A DNA stretch of 49,064 bases from Phycisphaerae bacterium (GTDB lineage Bacteria; Planctomycetota; Phycisphaerae; Phycisphaerales; UBA1924): NCBI GenBank assembly GCA_030426395.1, contig JAUHYE010000013.1, positions 1-49,064 on the forward strand, given 5' to 3'. Within the stretch, counting starts at the first letter, position 1; each line of letters begins with the position of its first letter. Both the position numbers and the translations under genes were made by a program. This document shows, in pieces, positions 26,000-33,964 of the stretch. The notes beneath the pieces are model-generated. The model had not been told where the DNA came from. It saw only the letters and a list, made by a program, of their open reading frames with translations, and ran no database searches.

Positions 26000-26040
26000 T
26001 ACAACCCTGAGCCGGGTTCTCCGGCGGGAAGGGGTCATGT
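26000..26040 (+). promoter_or_regulatory. Conserved leader of CpxP-like gene 2
   Basis: TACAAC, then AGCCGGGTTCTCCGGCGGGA and AGGGGT just before the ATG. It matches the leader of the gene at 27427 with about two differences over 26 bases and nearly the same distance from TACAAC to the start. TACAAC could be a -10 element; the G-rich end is the ribosome-binding site. Confidence 0.5.
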
Positions 26041-27318
26041 ATGCTGACGAGTCGGATGGTTCTCGGGGCGATCGGTGCCGTTCTTGTGACGAGCTGGCCA
26101 CTGGGGGGCGTGGGCCTGCCGGTGGGGGCCGCGGTCGTCTTGGCCCAGGAGGCCGGCGAGCCGGGCCAGGAAGAGGACGACCCCGAGCTGCGCGAGATGA
26201 TGGTGCTGAGCATCGACCGCGACTCGGCCCGGTATTACGCGGAGCTGATGCAACTGGACGAGCTCGAGCGCGAGCTGGCGATGGAGATGTACCGCGACTA
26301 CTACGAGAAGTACCGGGCCGCCGCCGTCACCGCCCGCGACGTGATGCGCAAGGCCCAGGAGCAGGCCGGCGGCGACTTCGAGAAGATGGAAGCGCTCATG
26401 CGCGACGCCATGCGCGTCATCATGGCGTTCCTCGAGCGTTCCATCAAGCTCGGCGAGCAGTACGTGGGCGACCTGGGCCAACTGGCCGTGACCGAGGAGC
26501 AGCAGGCCGGCCACCAGCGCGTCGTGCGCGCCCGCGAGCGCGAGCTGGCCGTGTCGCTCGTGGGCGCCCAGGGTGGCCCGGGCGCCATCGACCTGGTGCG
26601 CATCGGCCGCACCATGGACCCGCCCGTGCTCGCCGGTGAGCGCGAAGGCCCCGCCGGCGAGGCCCTGCTGGCCTACGAGCGCGAGCTGGAGCGCGAGTGC
26701 GGGCCGTTCGTCGTCGAGACGGTCGCCCGCTACCGCACCATGCTCGAGGAGTTCATGGCGGGCGACAGCGACGGCGACACCGAGGACAAGATGCAGGCCG
26801 CCATCATGAAGATGGCCGCCTCGCTGAACGGCGCCGCCGACCGCCACGCCCGGGCCGTGCACAACGCGCTGCCCGCCGATCGCCGCTCGAAGTGGGACCT
26901 GGCCGTCAAGCGCGCCCGCTGGCCCGAGGTGTACGCCCCAACCGACGCCCACCGCGCCCACGACGCGGCCATGGACCTCGAGGATCTGAGCGACGAGCAG
27001 CGCGAGGCGATCGCGTCGCTCCTGGCCCAGTACGACCGCGAGGCCGACCAGGTGAACAAGCGGTGGATCGACGCGATGGGCGAGGCCGAGGCCGCGCGGA
27101 ACGCCATGCGAACCGAGTGGAGCGAGGACCTCTGGGCAAAGTACCGCGAGAAGGACCAGGCCTCCAAGGACGCGCAGGCCGACCGCAATGCCCTCGACGC
27201 CCGGTTCGTGGAGCGCATCGTGCGGACCCTGACCGACGCGCAGCGCGAGGCCATGCCCGACCTGGGCGGCGATGGGGTGGACGTGGACGCCGTGCTGCGG
27301 GAGATGGGCGGCGGCTGA
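26041..27318 (+). CDS. Secreted coiled-coil protein, CpxP/LTxxQ-like (paralogue 2)
   Basis: 425 aa with an N-terminal export signal of about 35 residues ending near VLAQEAG. The rest is charged helix with two modules. It contains QLDELERELAMEMYRDYYEKYR near 60, WDLAVKRARWPEVYAP near 287, LSDEQREAI near 318 and LTDAQREAMPDLGGDG near 398. It is most similar to paralogue 3 immediately downstream (shared D.YLD/ELM.LDE... MYR.Y..KYR.AA, GERFVGDL-type segment, LDAVLRE.E.. tail). No metal or enzyme motif is visible. A periplasmic or surface role is inferred. Confidence 0.72.
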   Translation: MLTSRMVLGAIGAVLVTSWPLGGVGLPVGAAVVLAQEAGEPGQEEDDPELREMMVLSIDRDSARYYAELMQLDELERELAMEMYRDYYEKYRAAAVTARDVMRKAQEQAGGDFEKMEALMRDAMRVIMAFLERSIKLGEQYVGDLGQLAVTEEQQAGHQRVVRARERELAVSLVGAQGGPGAIDLVRIGRTMDPPVLAGEREGPAGEALLAYERELERECGPFVVETVARYRTMLEEFMAGDSDGDTEDKMQAAIMKMAASLNGAADRHARAVHNALPADRRSKWDLAVKRARWPEVYAPTDAHRAHDAAMDLEDLSDEQREAIASLLAQYDREADQVNKRWIDAMGEAEAARNAMRTEWSEDLWAKYREKDQASKDAQADRNALDARFVERIVRTLTDAQREAMPDLGGDGVDVDAVLREMGGG

Positions 27319-27384
27319 GGCGCTTTCCCGGGCTCGCACGCCGCCTGGCGGCAGAATCACGAAACCCCGCACGCCCGGCGGGAG

Positions 27385-27426
27385 TACAACAGATAGCCGG
27401 GGTCTCCGGCCGGAAGGGGTTGTTCT
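27385..27426 (+). promoter_or_regulatory. Conserved leader of CpxP-like gene 3
   Basis: TACAAC, AGCCGGGGTCTCCGGCCGGA and AGGGGT in the same order and spacing as upstream of the gene at 26041. This duplicated leader suggests the two paralogues are expressed separately but in the same way. Confidence 0.5.
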
Positions 27427-28749
27427 ATGGACAGGCGGATCTTCACGCTCGGCGCGGCCGGTGTACTCATGGTCTTGGCGGGGCTGCCGTTCTCGGTGGC
27501 CCGGGCGCACGGGGCCGGTGTCGTGTCGGGCGTTTCGTCGGGCTCGCTCGTCGAATACCAGGACGAGGCGTACGACGAGGACGACGAGATGATGTCGTGG
27601 CTCATGGCCATGTCCATCGAGCGCGCCTCGGCCGACATGTACCTCGACCTCATGGCCTTCGACGAGGACCAGGCCGAGATGGCCCGGATGATGTACCGCG
27701 AGTACCTGGGCCAGTACCGCGACGCGGCCGAGACGGTCAAGGGCGTGTACGAGAAGCTCCAGGAGTCGATGGACTACGAGGACGAGGAGCAGATGCAGAA
27801 GGTCTGGCGCGACATGTCCAAGGTCTCGTCGAGATTCATGGAGCGCGGCATCCAGCTCGGCGACCGATTCGTGGGCGACCTCGAGGCGCTCGCCTTCAAC
27901 GACGAGCAGCGGGCCGGCCACGCCCGCGTCGCCCGCGCCCGCCAGCGCGAGCTGGCCCGCGGCCTGATGGCCACCAACTACGGCGACACGCCCGCCGACC
28001 TGATGCTGCTCAGCCAGAAGCTGCGCGACCCCGTCGACCTGACCAACCAGGACGACCCGACCGCCGCCGCGCTGCTGGCCTACGAGAACGAGGTGGCCGG
28101 CGCGTCCGAACGGTTCGTCACCCAGACGCTCGCCTCGGTGCGCGCGCAGATGGAGGCCATGGCCAACGCCGACATGGACGACGAGGACATGTGGGAGGAG
28201 TACTCCAAGACCTACGAGCAGATCCAGAAGTCCAGCGAGGAGATCAAGGCGATCTCCGATCGCTACGCCCAACGCATCGCCGGCACGCTCGAGGGCGCCC
28301 GCCGCCGCGACTGGGACAAGGCCTACAACGCCGCCCTGTATCCGACGGTCTACGCCCCAGGCGAGTTCGAGAAGCTCCGCGACGCCGTGCTGAAGTTCGA
28401 CTCGCTCACCGACGAGCAGCGCACCAACATCGCGAGCATCGAGGAGCACTACGAGCGCGAGGCCGTGGCGATGAACGCCCGCTGGGCCGCCGCGCTCGAC
28501 GCCGCCCAGAAGGTCTCGGAGAACTGGGACTACTCCGCCGACGGCGACTACGAGAAGTTCTACGAGGAGTACCAGAAGGCCGAAGAGGAGTCCACCGCCG
28601 CCGCCAAGGCCCGGCGGGACCTCGACGAGCGATTCGCCGAACGCATCCGCGCCCTGCTGACCGCCGAGCAGCGCGACAAGTTACCGAAGGAAGAGACCTT
28701 CGACCTCGACGCCGTGCTGCGTGAGCTCGAGGGCGATGACGGGGGCTGA
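27427..28749 (+). CDS. Secreted coiled-coil protein, CpxP/LTxxQ-like (paralogue 3)
   Basis: 440 aa with a signal peptide of about 28 residues (ending SVARA-HG). It is strongly acidic and helical: ASADMYLDLMAFDEDQAEMA near 60, WDKAYNAALYPTVYAP near 300, LTDEQRTNI near 332, and LTAEQRDKLPKEETFDLDA near 413. It shares the C-terminal LDAVLRELEG with paralogue 2. Followed by a strong hairpin terminator. Function unknown. Confidence 0.72.
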   Translation: MDRRIFTLGAAGVLMVLAGLPFSVARAHGAGVVSGVSSGSLVEYQDEAYDEDDEMMSWLMAMSIERASADMYLDLMAFDEDQAEMARMMYREYLGQYRDAAETVKGVYEKLQESMDYEDEEQMQKVWRDMSKVSSRFMERGIQLGDRFVGDLEALAFNDEQRAGHARVARARQRELARGLMATNYGDTPADLMLLSQKLRDPVDLTNQDDPTAAALLAYENEVAGASERFVTQTLASVRAQMEAMANADMDDEDMWEEYSKTYEQIQKSSEEIKAISDRYAQRIAGTLEGARRRDWDKAYNAALYPTVYAPGEFEKLRDAVLKFDSLTDEQRTNIASIEEHYEREAVAMNARWAAALDAAQKVSENWDYSADGDYEKFYEEYQKAEEESTAAAKARRDLDERFAERIRALLTAEQRDKLPKEETFDLDAVLRELEGDDGG

Positions 28750-28793
28750 GCCCGTTCCTGGCATTCGCACACTCTTCATGATCGACGAAAGAA

Positions 28794-28823
28794 AAGAGCC
28801 GCCTGGCATGCCAGGCGGCTCTT
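28794..28823. terminator. Bidirectional terminator between convergent genes
   Basis: A perfect 30-bp palindrome, arm AAGAGCCGCCTGGCA, lies between the plus-strand CpxP-like gene and the minus-strand desaturase. On the minus strand it is followed by TTCTTTC, a good U tract for the desaturase. On the plus strand only TTGAAGTTT follows. Confidence 0.85.
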
Positions 28824-28845
28824 GAAGTTTCGGTTCAGATTCAGA

Positions 28846-29826
28846 TCAGGCGATCGCCTTCTGGGCCATGCGTTCGGCGCTGGGCACCTTCACGTCGCGG
28901 GCCAGGCCGACCTTCTCCATCGCCTTGATGATGAGGTAGCTGCTGTCGAACTGCCACCACTTCAGGCCGTGGCGGGCACTCGTCGGGAAGGCGTGGTGGT
29001 TGTTGTGCCAGCCCTCGCCGAGCGCCAGCACGCCCACGATGGCGTTGTTGCGGCTCTCGTCGTGGCTGTCGAAGGGGCGGCTGCCCCAGATGTGGCACAC
29101 GCTGTTGACGCTCCAGGTGATGTGGTGGACCACCGCGATGCGGATGAGCCCGCCCCACACGAAGCCCAGGAACGCGCCCCACCAGCTCATGGTGATCAGC
29201 CCGCCCAGCACGGCCGGCAGCAGCAGGCTGATGGCCATCCACACCAGGAACATGTTGCTCAGGCGACGAATCAGCGGGTCGGCCTCGAGGTCGGGCACGT
29301 ACTTTTTCAGATCGCGTCGGCCGCCGACGATCATCCAGCCCACGTGGCTCATGAAGAAGCCCTTGACGAGCCCCTTGAACCCCGAGCCGTGGCCGTGGGG
29401 CGAGTGGGGATCGTGCTCGGCGTCGCTGTGCTGGTGGTGGCACCGGTGGTGGGCCACCCAGGTGATGATCGGCCCCTCGCTGGCCATCGATCCGAGCACA
29501 CCGAGGATGGTGGTCATGATCGGGCCGGTGCGAAAGGACTTATGCGTGAACAACCGGTGGTAACCGATCGTCACGCCGAAGCCGGTGACCAGGTAGAGCC
29601 CGGTCATCAGCCCAAGTTCGGTCCATCCCACCCCCACGCCCCAGGCGTACACGATCGCCCAGACGAGCGCGCACAGCGGCACGAGTATGAAGATCAGGTT
29701 TGCGATCCGTTGGCCAAGTGGCAACGGACCGTAATCTTCGACCGCCTTGGCCGCAGCGCGGGCTGTAGCCCTTGCCTCGGCGTCACGGCGGACGACCGCG
29801 GGGGGAGCAGATGGGATGGTTGTCAT
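28846..29826 (-). CDS. Acyl-CoA/acyl-lipid delta-9-type fatty acid desaturase
   Basis: Integral-membrane di-iron desaturase, 326 aa, introducing a double bond into fatty acyl chains. All three histidine boxes are present: HRLFTH near residue 91, HRCHHQHSD near 126, and HNNHHAFP near 272. Two pairs of membrane spans flank them (LIFILVPLCALVWAIVYAW; LGLMTGLYLVTGFGVTIGY). It resembles bacterial stearoyl-CoA desaturase-type enzymes. It lies 36 bp downstream of the RRM protein gene on the same strand, which suggests co-transcription and perhaps a cold-response pairing (inference). Confidence 0.92.
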   Translation of the reverse strand: MTTIPSAPPAVVRRDAEARATARAAAKAVEDYGPLPLGQRIANLIFILVPLCALVWAIVYAWGVGVGWTELGLMTGLYLVTGFGVTIGYHRLFTHKSFRTGPIMTTILGVLGSMASEGPIITWVAHHRCHHQHSDAEHDPHSPHGHGSGFKGLVKGFFMSHVGWMIVGGRRDLKKYVPDLEADPLIRRLSNMFLVWMAISLLLPAVLGGLITMSWWGAFLGFVWGGLIRIAVVHHITWSVNSVCHIWGSRPFDSHDESRNNAIVGVLALGEGWHNNHHAFPTSARHGLKWWQFDSSYLIIKAMEKVGLARDVKVPSAERMAQKAIA

Positions 29827-29862
29827 AGGTTCCTTTTATCGGGATCGAGGGCCCGTGGTTCT

Positions 29863-30219
29863 TTAGCGACGGCCCCAGCCGCCGCCACCGCCACCACCGC
29901 CGCCGCCACGACCACCGCCGTAGCCGCCGCCACCGCCGCCCCGGCCACCGCCGAAGCCGCCGCGACCGCCGCCGCCCTCACGGGGCTTGGCCTCGTTGAC
30001 CGTCAGGGGACGGCCGCCGAAGTCCTTGCCGTTCAGGCCTTCCAGCGCGTTGCGGGCCGCGGCGTCGTCGGTCATCTCGACAAAGCCGAAGCCACGGGGA
30101 CGACCGGTCTCGCGGTCCATGATGAGCGAGACGCTGTCGACCTCGCCAAACTCGCCAAACAGTTCCTGAAGAGCACCCTCGGAGGTGTCATACGGGAGGT
30201 TACCAACATAAATCTTCAC
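29863..30219 (-). CDS. Glycine-rich RRM RNA-binding protein
   Basis: 118 aa. The start is GTG 30219, with AGGAG 8 bases upstream, which puts the protein start at VKIYVGNLPYDT; the upstream ATG at 30249 adds only ten atypical residues. One RNA-recognition motif: RNP2 IYVGNL near residue 3 and RNP1 RGFGFVEM near 42. It is followed by a Gly/Arg-rich tail (GGGYGGGRGG type) of about 35 residues. This layout is like cyanobacterial and planctomycete Rbp proteins, often linked to cold or RNA chaperone roles. Confidence 0.9.
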   Translation of the reverse strand: MKIYVGNLPYDTSEGALQELFGEFGEVDSVSLIMDRETGRPRGFGFVEMTDDAAARNALEGLNGKDFGGRPLTVNEAKPREGGGGRGGFGGGRGGGGGGYGGGRGGGGGGGGGGWGRR

Positions 30220-30481
30220 GTTTCCGACTCCTGCCCTGAGAAAATACATCCGAGAGAGACCTTCAGGGCAAGTCGCATCGGAAGACCTCGGCCAGCGATA
30301 CCCCCTGGTCCGCCGCACCGAGTCCAGTTCCAAGAGTAGCTACGCCCTATAGGACGATCCAGTTCGGTCAAGTGTGGCCGCTGGGGGGTCATACACTGCC
30401 CCTCCGGGAAGATCCTTGGGGCTTCTTCGGGGGCTGGGCTCAGGCTGTCGCTTCGGCGGCGTTTCACCGTTGGAGGCTTGC

Positions 30482-31606
30482 ATGCGGGCCATCGTCACCG
30501 GGCAGATCGGGCTGGACAAGAAGGCCTACCTCGACGAGGTGGCCGCCTTCGCGGGCCAGCAGGGCGAGTCCATCGACCTGCTCAACGTGGGCGACATGAT
30601 GTACGCCGAGGCCCCCGACGTCCGTCCCGGCCGCATCCTCGACCTGCCCCTCAGCCGCCTGCACTCCCTCCGCCGGGCGGCCTTCAAGGACGTTATCAGC
30701 GAAACGCGCGACGCGACCAACGTGCTGGTCAACACGCACGCCACGTTCCGATGGCGCCACGGCCTGTTCAGCGCGTTCGACTTCGATCAGATCACCAAGC
30801 TCAAGCCCGACCTGTTCATCTGCCTCGTCGACAACATCGAGACCGTGCACGAGCGCCTGCACCGCGACCACGAGATCGACGCGACCATGAAGGACTGCAT
30901 GGTCTGGCGCGAGGAAGAACTCCTGGCCACCGAGCTCATGAGCCAGGCCGTGCCCGGCAGCGACTTCTACATCGTCAGCCGCGGCCGCCACGCCAGCACC
31001 GTGCGAACCATGTTCCGCCTCGTGTGCCGGCCCGAGATGCGCAAGGTCTACCCCAGCTTCCCCATGAGCCACGTGGTGGACATGCCCGAGGTCCTCGCCG
31101 AGATCGACGCCTTCCGCGCCAAGCTGGCCGAGCAGTTCATCACGTTCGACCCCGGCGACGTGGACGAGAAGCTGCTGCTCGACCGCGCCCTCGAGGCCGC
31201 CCGCCAGGGCCAGGAGTTCTTCGACCACGCGCCCCACAGCTTCGGCGGCGGCAAGGCCAGCGCCAAACCGCTACGCGTGCGGACCCGGGAAGTCCTGGAC
31301 ATCGCCGGCGACATCGACGGGCAGATCTACATGCGCGACTTCAAGCTTATCGACCAGAGCGACATGATCGTCAGCTACATCCCCGAACTGCCCGGCGGCA
31401 TCCCGGGGCTCTCCAGCGGTGTGGAACGCGAGCTCCAGCACGCCTGGGAGCACACCAAGGAGGTCTACGTCGTCTGGCGGCCGGCCAAGGCCCCCAGCCC
31501 CTTCATCACCGAGACGGCAACGCGGATCTTCCCGACGGTCGAGGAGGCCATCCGGCACTTCGAGGAGTCGGGCATGTTCGCGCAGACGAACCTGTTCGGG
31601 CACTGA
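30482..31606 (+). CDS. P-loop kinase-like protein fused to a nucleoside-deoxyribosyltransferase-like domain
   Basis: 374 aa. ATG 30482 has GGAGG 5 bases upstream. The N-terminus AIVTGQIGLDKKAY is a beta-strand plus phosphate-loop-like turn similar to adenylate-kinase-type proteins, but the usual GKS/T is replaced by DKK. LNVGDMMY and NVLVNTHATFRWRHG fit a nucleotide-kinase fold. The C-terminal 90 residues (IYMRDFKLIDQSDMIVSYIP ... GVERELQHAWEHTKEVYVVW) resemble the 2'-deoxyribosyltransferase family D...D.I..Y....S.G...E...A pattern. It may sense or modify nucleotides. Function not established. Confidence 0.65.
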   Translation: MRAIVTGQIGLDKKAYLDEVAAFAGQQGESIDLLNVGDMMYAEAPDVRPGRILDLPLSRLHSLRRAAFKDVISETRDATNVLVNTHATFRWRHGLFSAFDFDQITKLKPDLFICLVDNIETVHERLHRDHEIDATMKDCMVWREEELLATELMSQAVPGSDFYIVSRGRHASTVRTMFRLVCRPEMRKVYPSFPMSHVVDMPEVLAEIDAFRAKLAEQFITFDPGDVDEKLLLDRALEAARQGQEFFDHAPHSFGGGKASAKPLRVRTREVLDIAGDIDGQIYMRDFKLIDQSDMIVSYIPELPGGIPGLSSGVERELQHAWEHTKEVYVVWRPAKAPSPFITETATRIFPTVEEAIRHFEESGMFAQTNLFGH

Positions 31607-31622
31607 CGCACGGGGGGATCCG

Positions 31623-32012
31623 ATGGAAGACGTCGCCGACGGTGTATGGCTCAGGCGGATGCGCATGATCGCGCGGCTGGTGATCCGTGTGGCGGCCGGC
31701 ATCCTGATCATCCTGGCGATCAGAGACGCGGCGCAATCGGTGCCGTGGTTCTTTATGCAAAGCGGGCCGGGCGGGTTCGAGTGGTACTACCTGGCGGTTT
31801 CCGGCGCCTCGCTCTTCGTGCAGGGCGGGGGCGGCATCGCGCTGCTGCTCTTCGAGCCCACCGTCGCGCGATGGCTCGTGCCCAGCCCGGGCGTCGGCTG
31901 CCCATCGTGCGGCTATCCCATCGACACGGGCAGCGCGATAGAGAAGTGCCCCGAGTGTGGCGTCCGGCTGAGGGGCGTGCCCCGAGACGATCCGACCAAC
32001 GAAGGAGGCTGA
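31623..32012 (+). CDS. Small zinc-ribbon membrane protein, pair member 1
   Basis: 129 aa. Two hydrophobic spans (LVIRVAAGILIILAI; YYLAVSGASLFVQGGGGIAL) followed by a C-terminal ribbon CPSCGYPI...CPECGVR. The gene is 16 bp after the kinase-like gene and 3 bp before a paralogue, so it probably sits in the same operon. Function unknown. Confidence 0.68.
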   Translation: MEDVADGVWLRRMRMIARLVIRVAAGILIILAIRDAAQSVPWFFMQSGPGGFEWYYLAVSGASLFVQGGGGIALLLFEPTVARWLVPSPGVGCPSCGYPIDTGSAIEKCPECGVRLRGVPRDDPTNEGG

Positions 32013-32015
32013 GCC

Positions 32016-32399
32016 ATGATCGGCCCGAGCGCGACGGACATCATCGCCATGCGGTGGCGCGTTCGAGTATTCCTCCGAACGCTGGCGATCATCCTGCTGA
32101 TTGGTGCGTTGGCGTGGGCGGCGATCCGCATCCCCGAGTTCCGCCAGATCCAGAAGTTCGCCGCCAGCGGCATGTACATGGAGCCGCGATACTTCGAGCT
32201 CTCGTGGTTCGCCATCCCGATCGTCATGGTCGGCAGTTCGATCGCGCTGGTCACGCTTGGCCAGTTCGGGCTGCGTTGGTTGGTCCCGGTGCCAAGGCCG
32301 AGGTGTCCCGGTTGCGGCTACGACCTGAGCGAACCCACCGGGGACAAGTGCCCCGAGTGCGGCCTGCCGCTGGCCCGGCGCGCCAACCATTCCGCGTGA
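32016..32399 (+). CDS. Small zinc-ribbon membrane protein, pair member 2
   Basis: 127 aa. GGAGG lies 7 bases upstream of the ATG. Two spans (TLAIILLIGALAWAAI; WFAIPIVMVGSSIALVTLG) and a ribbon CPGCGYDL...CPECGLP. Same arrangement as member 1. Its stop overlaps the GTG of the haemoglobin gene (GTGA), so the two are probably translationally coupled. Function unknown. Confidence 0.7.
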   Translation: MIGPSATDIIAMRWRVRVFLRTLAIILLIGALAWAAIRIPEFRQIQKFAASGMYMEPRYFELSWFAIPIVMVGSSIALVTLGQFGLRWLVPVPRPRCPGCGYDLSEPTGDKCPECGLPLARRANHSA

Positions 32400-32833
32400 C
32401 CGATCCCGCGCCCCCCAACGCCACCGTGTACGACCGCCTCGGCCCCGACGGCTTCGATCTGCTGACCCGCGGCTTCTACGACGCTATCCCCGCCGACGAC
32501 ATCCTCGGCCCGATGTACCGCCAGCACCTCGCGCACGAGCATGGCGTTGATGCGAACGACCCCGCCGCGATCGCGCCATACATGGAAGAGGCCCGCGTGC
32601 GATTGCGCGACTTCCTGATCCAGCGCTTCGGCGGCCCCACCACCTACAGCGACCAGCGCGGCCACCCGCGCCTGCGCATGCGGCACATGCCGTTCGCCAT
32701 CGACCACGCCGCCGCCGAGCGATGGCTCGAGGTCATGTTCGCCGCGCTGGACGACATGGGGCTGGAGCCGGACCTCTATAGAGAATTGCGCGTCTTCTTC
32801 ACCCAGACGGCCCTGTTCATGGTCAACCGCTAG
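32396..32833 (+). CDS. Truncated (2/2) haemoglobin, group II-like
   Basis: 145 aa haem-binding globin. FDLLTRGFYDAIPADD supplies the B-helix Phe-Tyr pair, and RMRHMPFAID near residue 100 carries the proximal His in the RH.PF.I pattern of TrHbO proteins. ERWLEVMFAALDD has the group-II Trp at G8. The GTG start overlaps the upstream stop. Such proteins bind O2/NO and are often tied to redox or NO defence; no partner is obvious here. Confidence 0.85.
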   Translation: MTDPAPPNATVYDRLGPDGFDLLTRGFYDAIPADDILGPMYRQHLAHEHGVDANDPAAIAPYMEEARVRLRDFLIQRFGGPTTYSDQRGHPRLRMRHMPFAIDHAAAERWLEVMFAALDDMGLEPDLYRELRVFFTQTALFMVNR

Positions 32834-32856
32834 CGGGGCGCCCGGCCCGGGGTGCG

Positions 32857-33045
32857 CTTCTCGGGCCGCCCGACACGGAAGATGGGCGGGCCGTCCCAGG
32901 AGCCGGGCCGGCCGACGCGCAAGCCGTGGACGCCGGCTCGCGAGTTGGGCCGGCCGACGCGCGAACGGTGGCGGCCGGCACCGGAACGGTGGAAGCCGGC
33001 CCACGGCCGGTGGAGCGTGACACACAAACGGTGGAGCGTGACACA
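32857..33045. repeat. Array A4: 9 units of 21 bp
   Basis: Nine degenerate 21-base units between the globin stop and the convergent rsmA stop. Two units share GGGCCGGCCGACGCG, two share GAACGGTGG followed by GCCGGC, and the last two share CGGTGGAGCGTGACACA. The right edge has an inverted 8-mer (GGAGCGTG/CACGCTCC). This fills the 252-bp gap; no gene is supported here. Confidence 0.82.
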
Positions 33046-33085
33046 AGGAATGAGCCACGCTCCTTCTCGGACCATCAATGGCCCC

Positions 33086-33961
33086 TCAGGCCGCGCCGGG
33101 CCCGTTTTCCCCATCAACACCCAAACAGCTTCCCCCATCCGGACCGCCTACCAGCCCCGCCAGCGCACACATCCCCTCCAGCCCCACCTCCTCGGCCCGC
33201 ATGTCCGGGTTCACCCCGGGAGGGGGCTCCCGATCGCCCAGGAGTTCTCGCAGCGGCTTGCCGATCCGCTTGCGGCGCTGCTGGAACAGGGCGGCCGCCA
33301 CGCGGCTGAGCACGACCGGATCGGCCATCGGCTCGGGCCGCCGCCGCAGCACGAGCATCGAACTGTCCACCTGCGGCCGCGGCCAGAAGCATGCGGGGGG
33401 CAGGTGGGCGATGCGCTCGATGTCGCAGGTCGCCTGCGCGATCACCGCCAGCGGCCCGTAGTCGCGCGTGCCGGATTGAGCGAGCAGGCGGTCGCCGAGT
33501 TCTTTTTGAATAGTCACGCCCATGATCTGACATTGGGGATAATGCATCAGCAGCGTGGAGAGCAGGGGCGTAGCGCAGCCATAGGGGAGGTTGGCGACCA
33601 GCTTGAAGCCCGCGTCGCCGATCCACCGGACGATCTCCGGATGCAACGCGCGCTTGCCGTCGAGGCAGTCGCCGTGCAGCAGCGTGAAGTTGCTTCGTTC
33701 ACCAAGCCGCTCTTGTAACAACCCCGCGAGCGCGTCATCCAACTCGCACGAGAGGACCGATGTGCCCGTGTCGAGCAGCGCCTCGGTCAGCGTGCCGGTC
33801 CCCGGGCCGACCTCGAGCACGCGCGAGCGTGCATCGACCTCGCACGAACGCACAAGCTTGAGGATGAGATTCTGGTCGGTCAGGAAGTTCTGGCCCAGCG
33901 AGCGCTTCGGGCGCAGGCCGCGGCTCTCGAGTAACTCCTTGATCTCCGCGAGCGTCTGCAC
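33086..33961 (-). CDS. rsmA: 16S rRNA adenine dimethyltransferase
   Basis: RsmA/KsgA, 291 aa, which dimethylates two adjacent adenosines near the 3' end of 16S rRNA using S-adenosylmethionine. Motifs: SLGQNFLTDQNLI near residue 21, the SAM-binding VLEVGPGTGTLTEALL near 48, LLHGDCLD near 95, and the catalytic NLPYGCATPLL near 124. PRPQVDSSML and RKRIGKPLRELL fit the C-terminal domain. It starts 3 bases after the HAD gene stop, so the two are co-transcribed. It is about 20 residues longer than usual at a low-complexity C-terminus. Confidence 0.94.
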   Translation of the reverse strand: MQTLAEIKELLESRGLRPKRSLGQNFLTDQNLILKLVRSCEVDARSRVLEVGPGTGTLTEALLDTGTSVLSCELDDALAGLLQERLGERSNFTLLHGDCLDGKRALHPEIVRWIGDAGFKLVANLPYGCATPLLSTLLMHYPQCQIMGVTIQKELGDRLLAQSGTRDYGPLAVIAQATCDIERIAHLPPACFWPRPQVDSSMLVLRRRPEPMADPVVLSRVAAALFQQRRKRIGKPLRELLGDREPPPGVNPDMRAEEVGLEGMCALAGLVGGPDGGSCLGVDGENGPGAA

Positions 33962-33964
33962 GGC

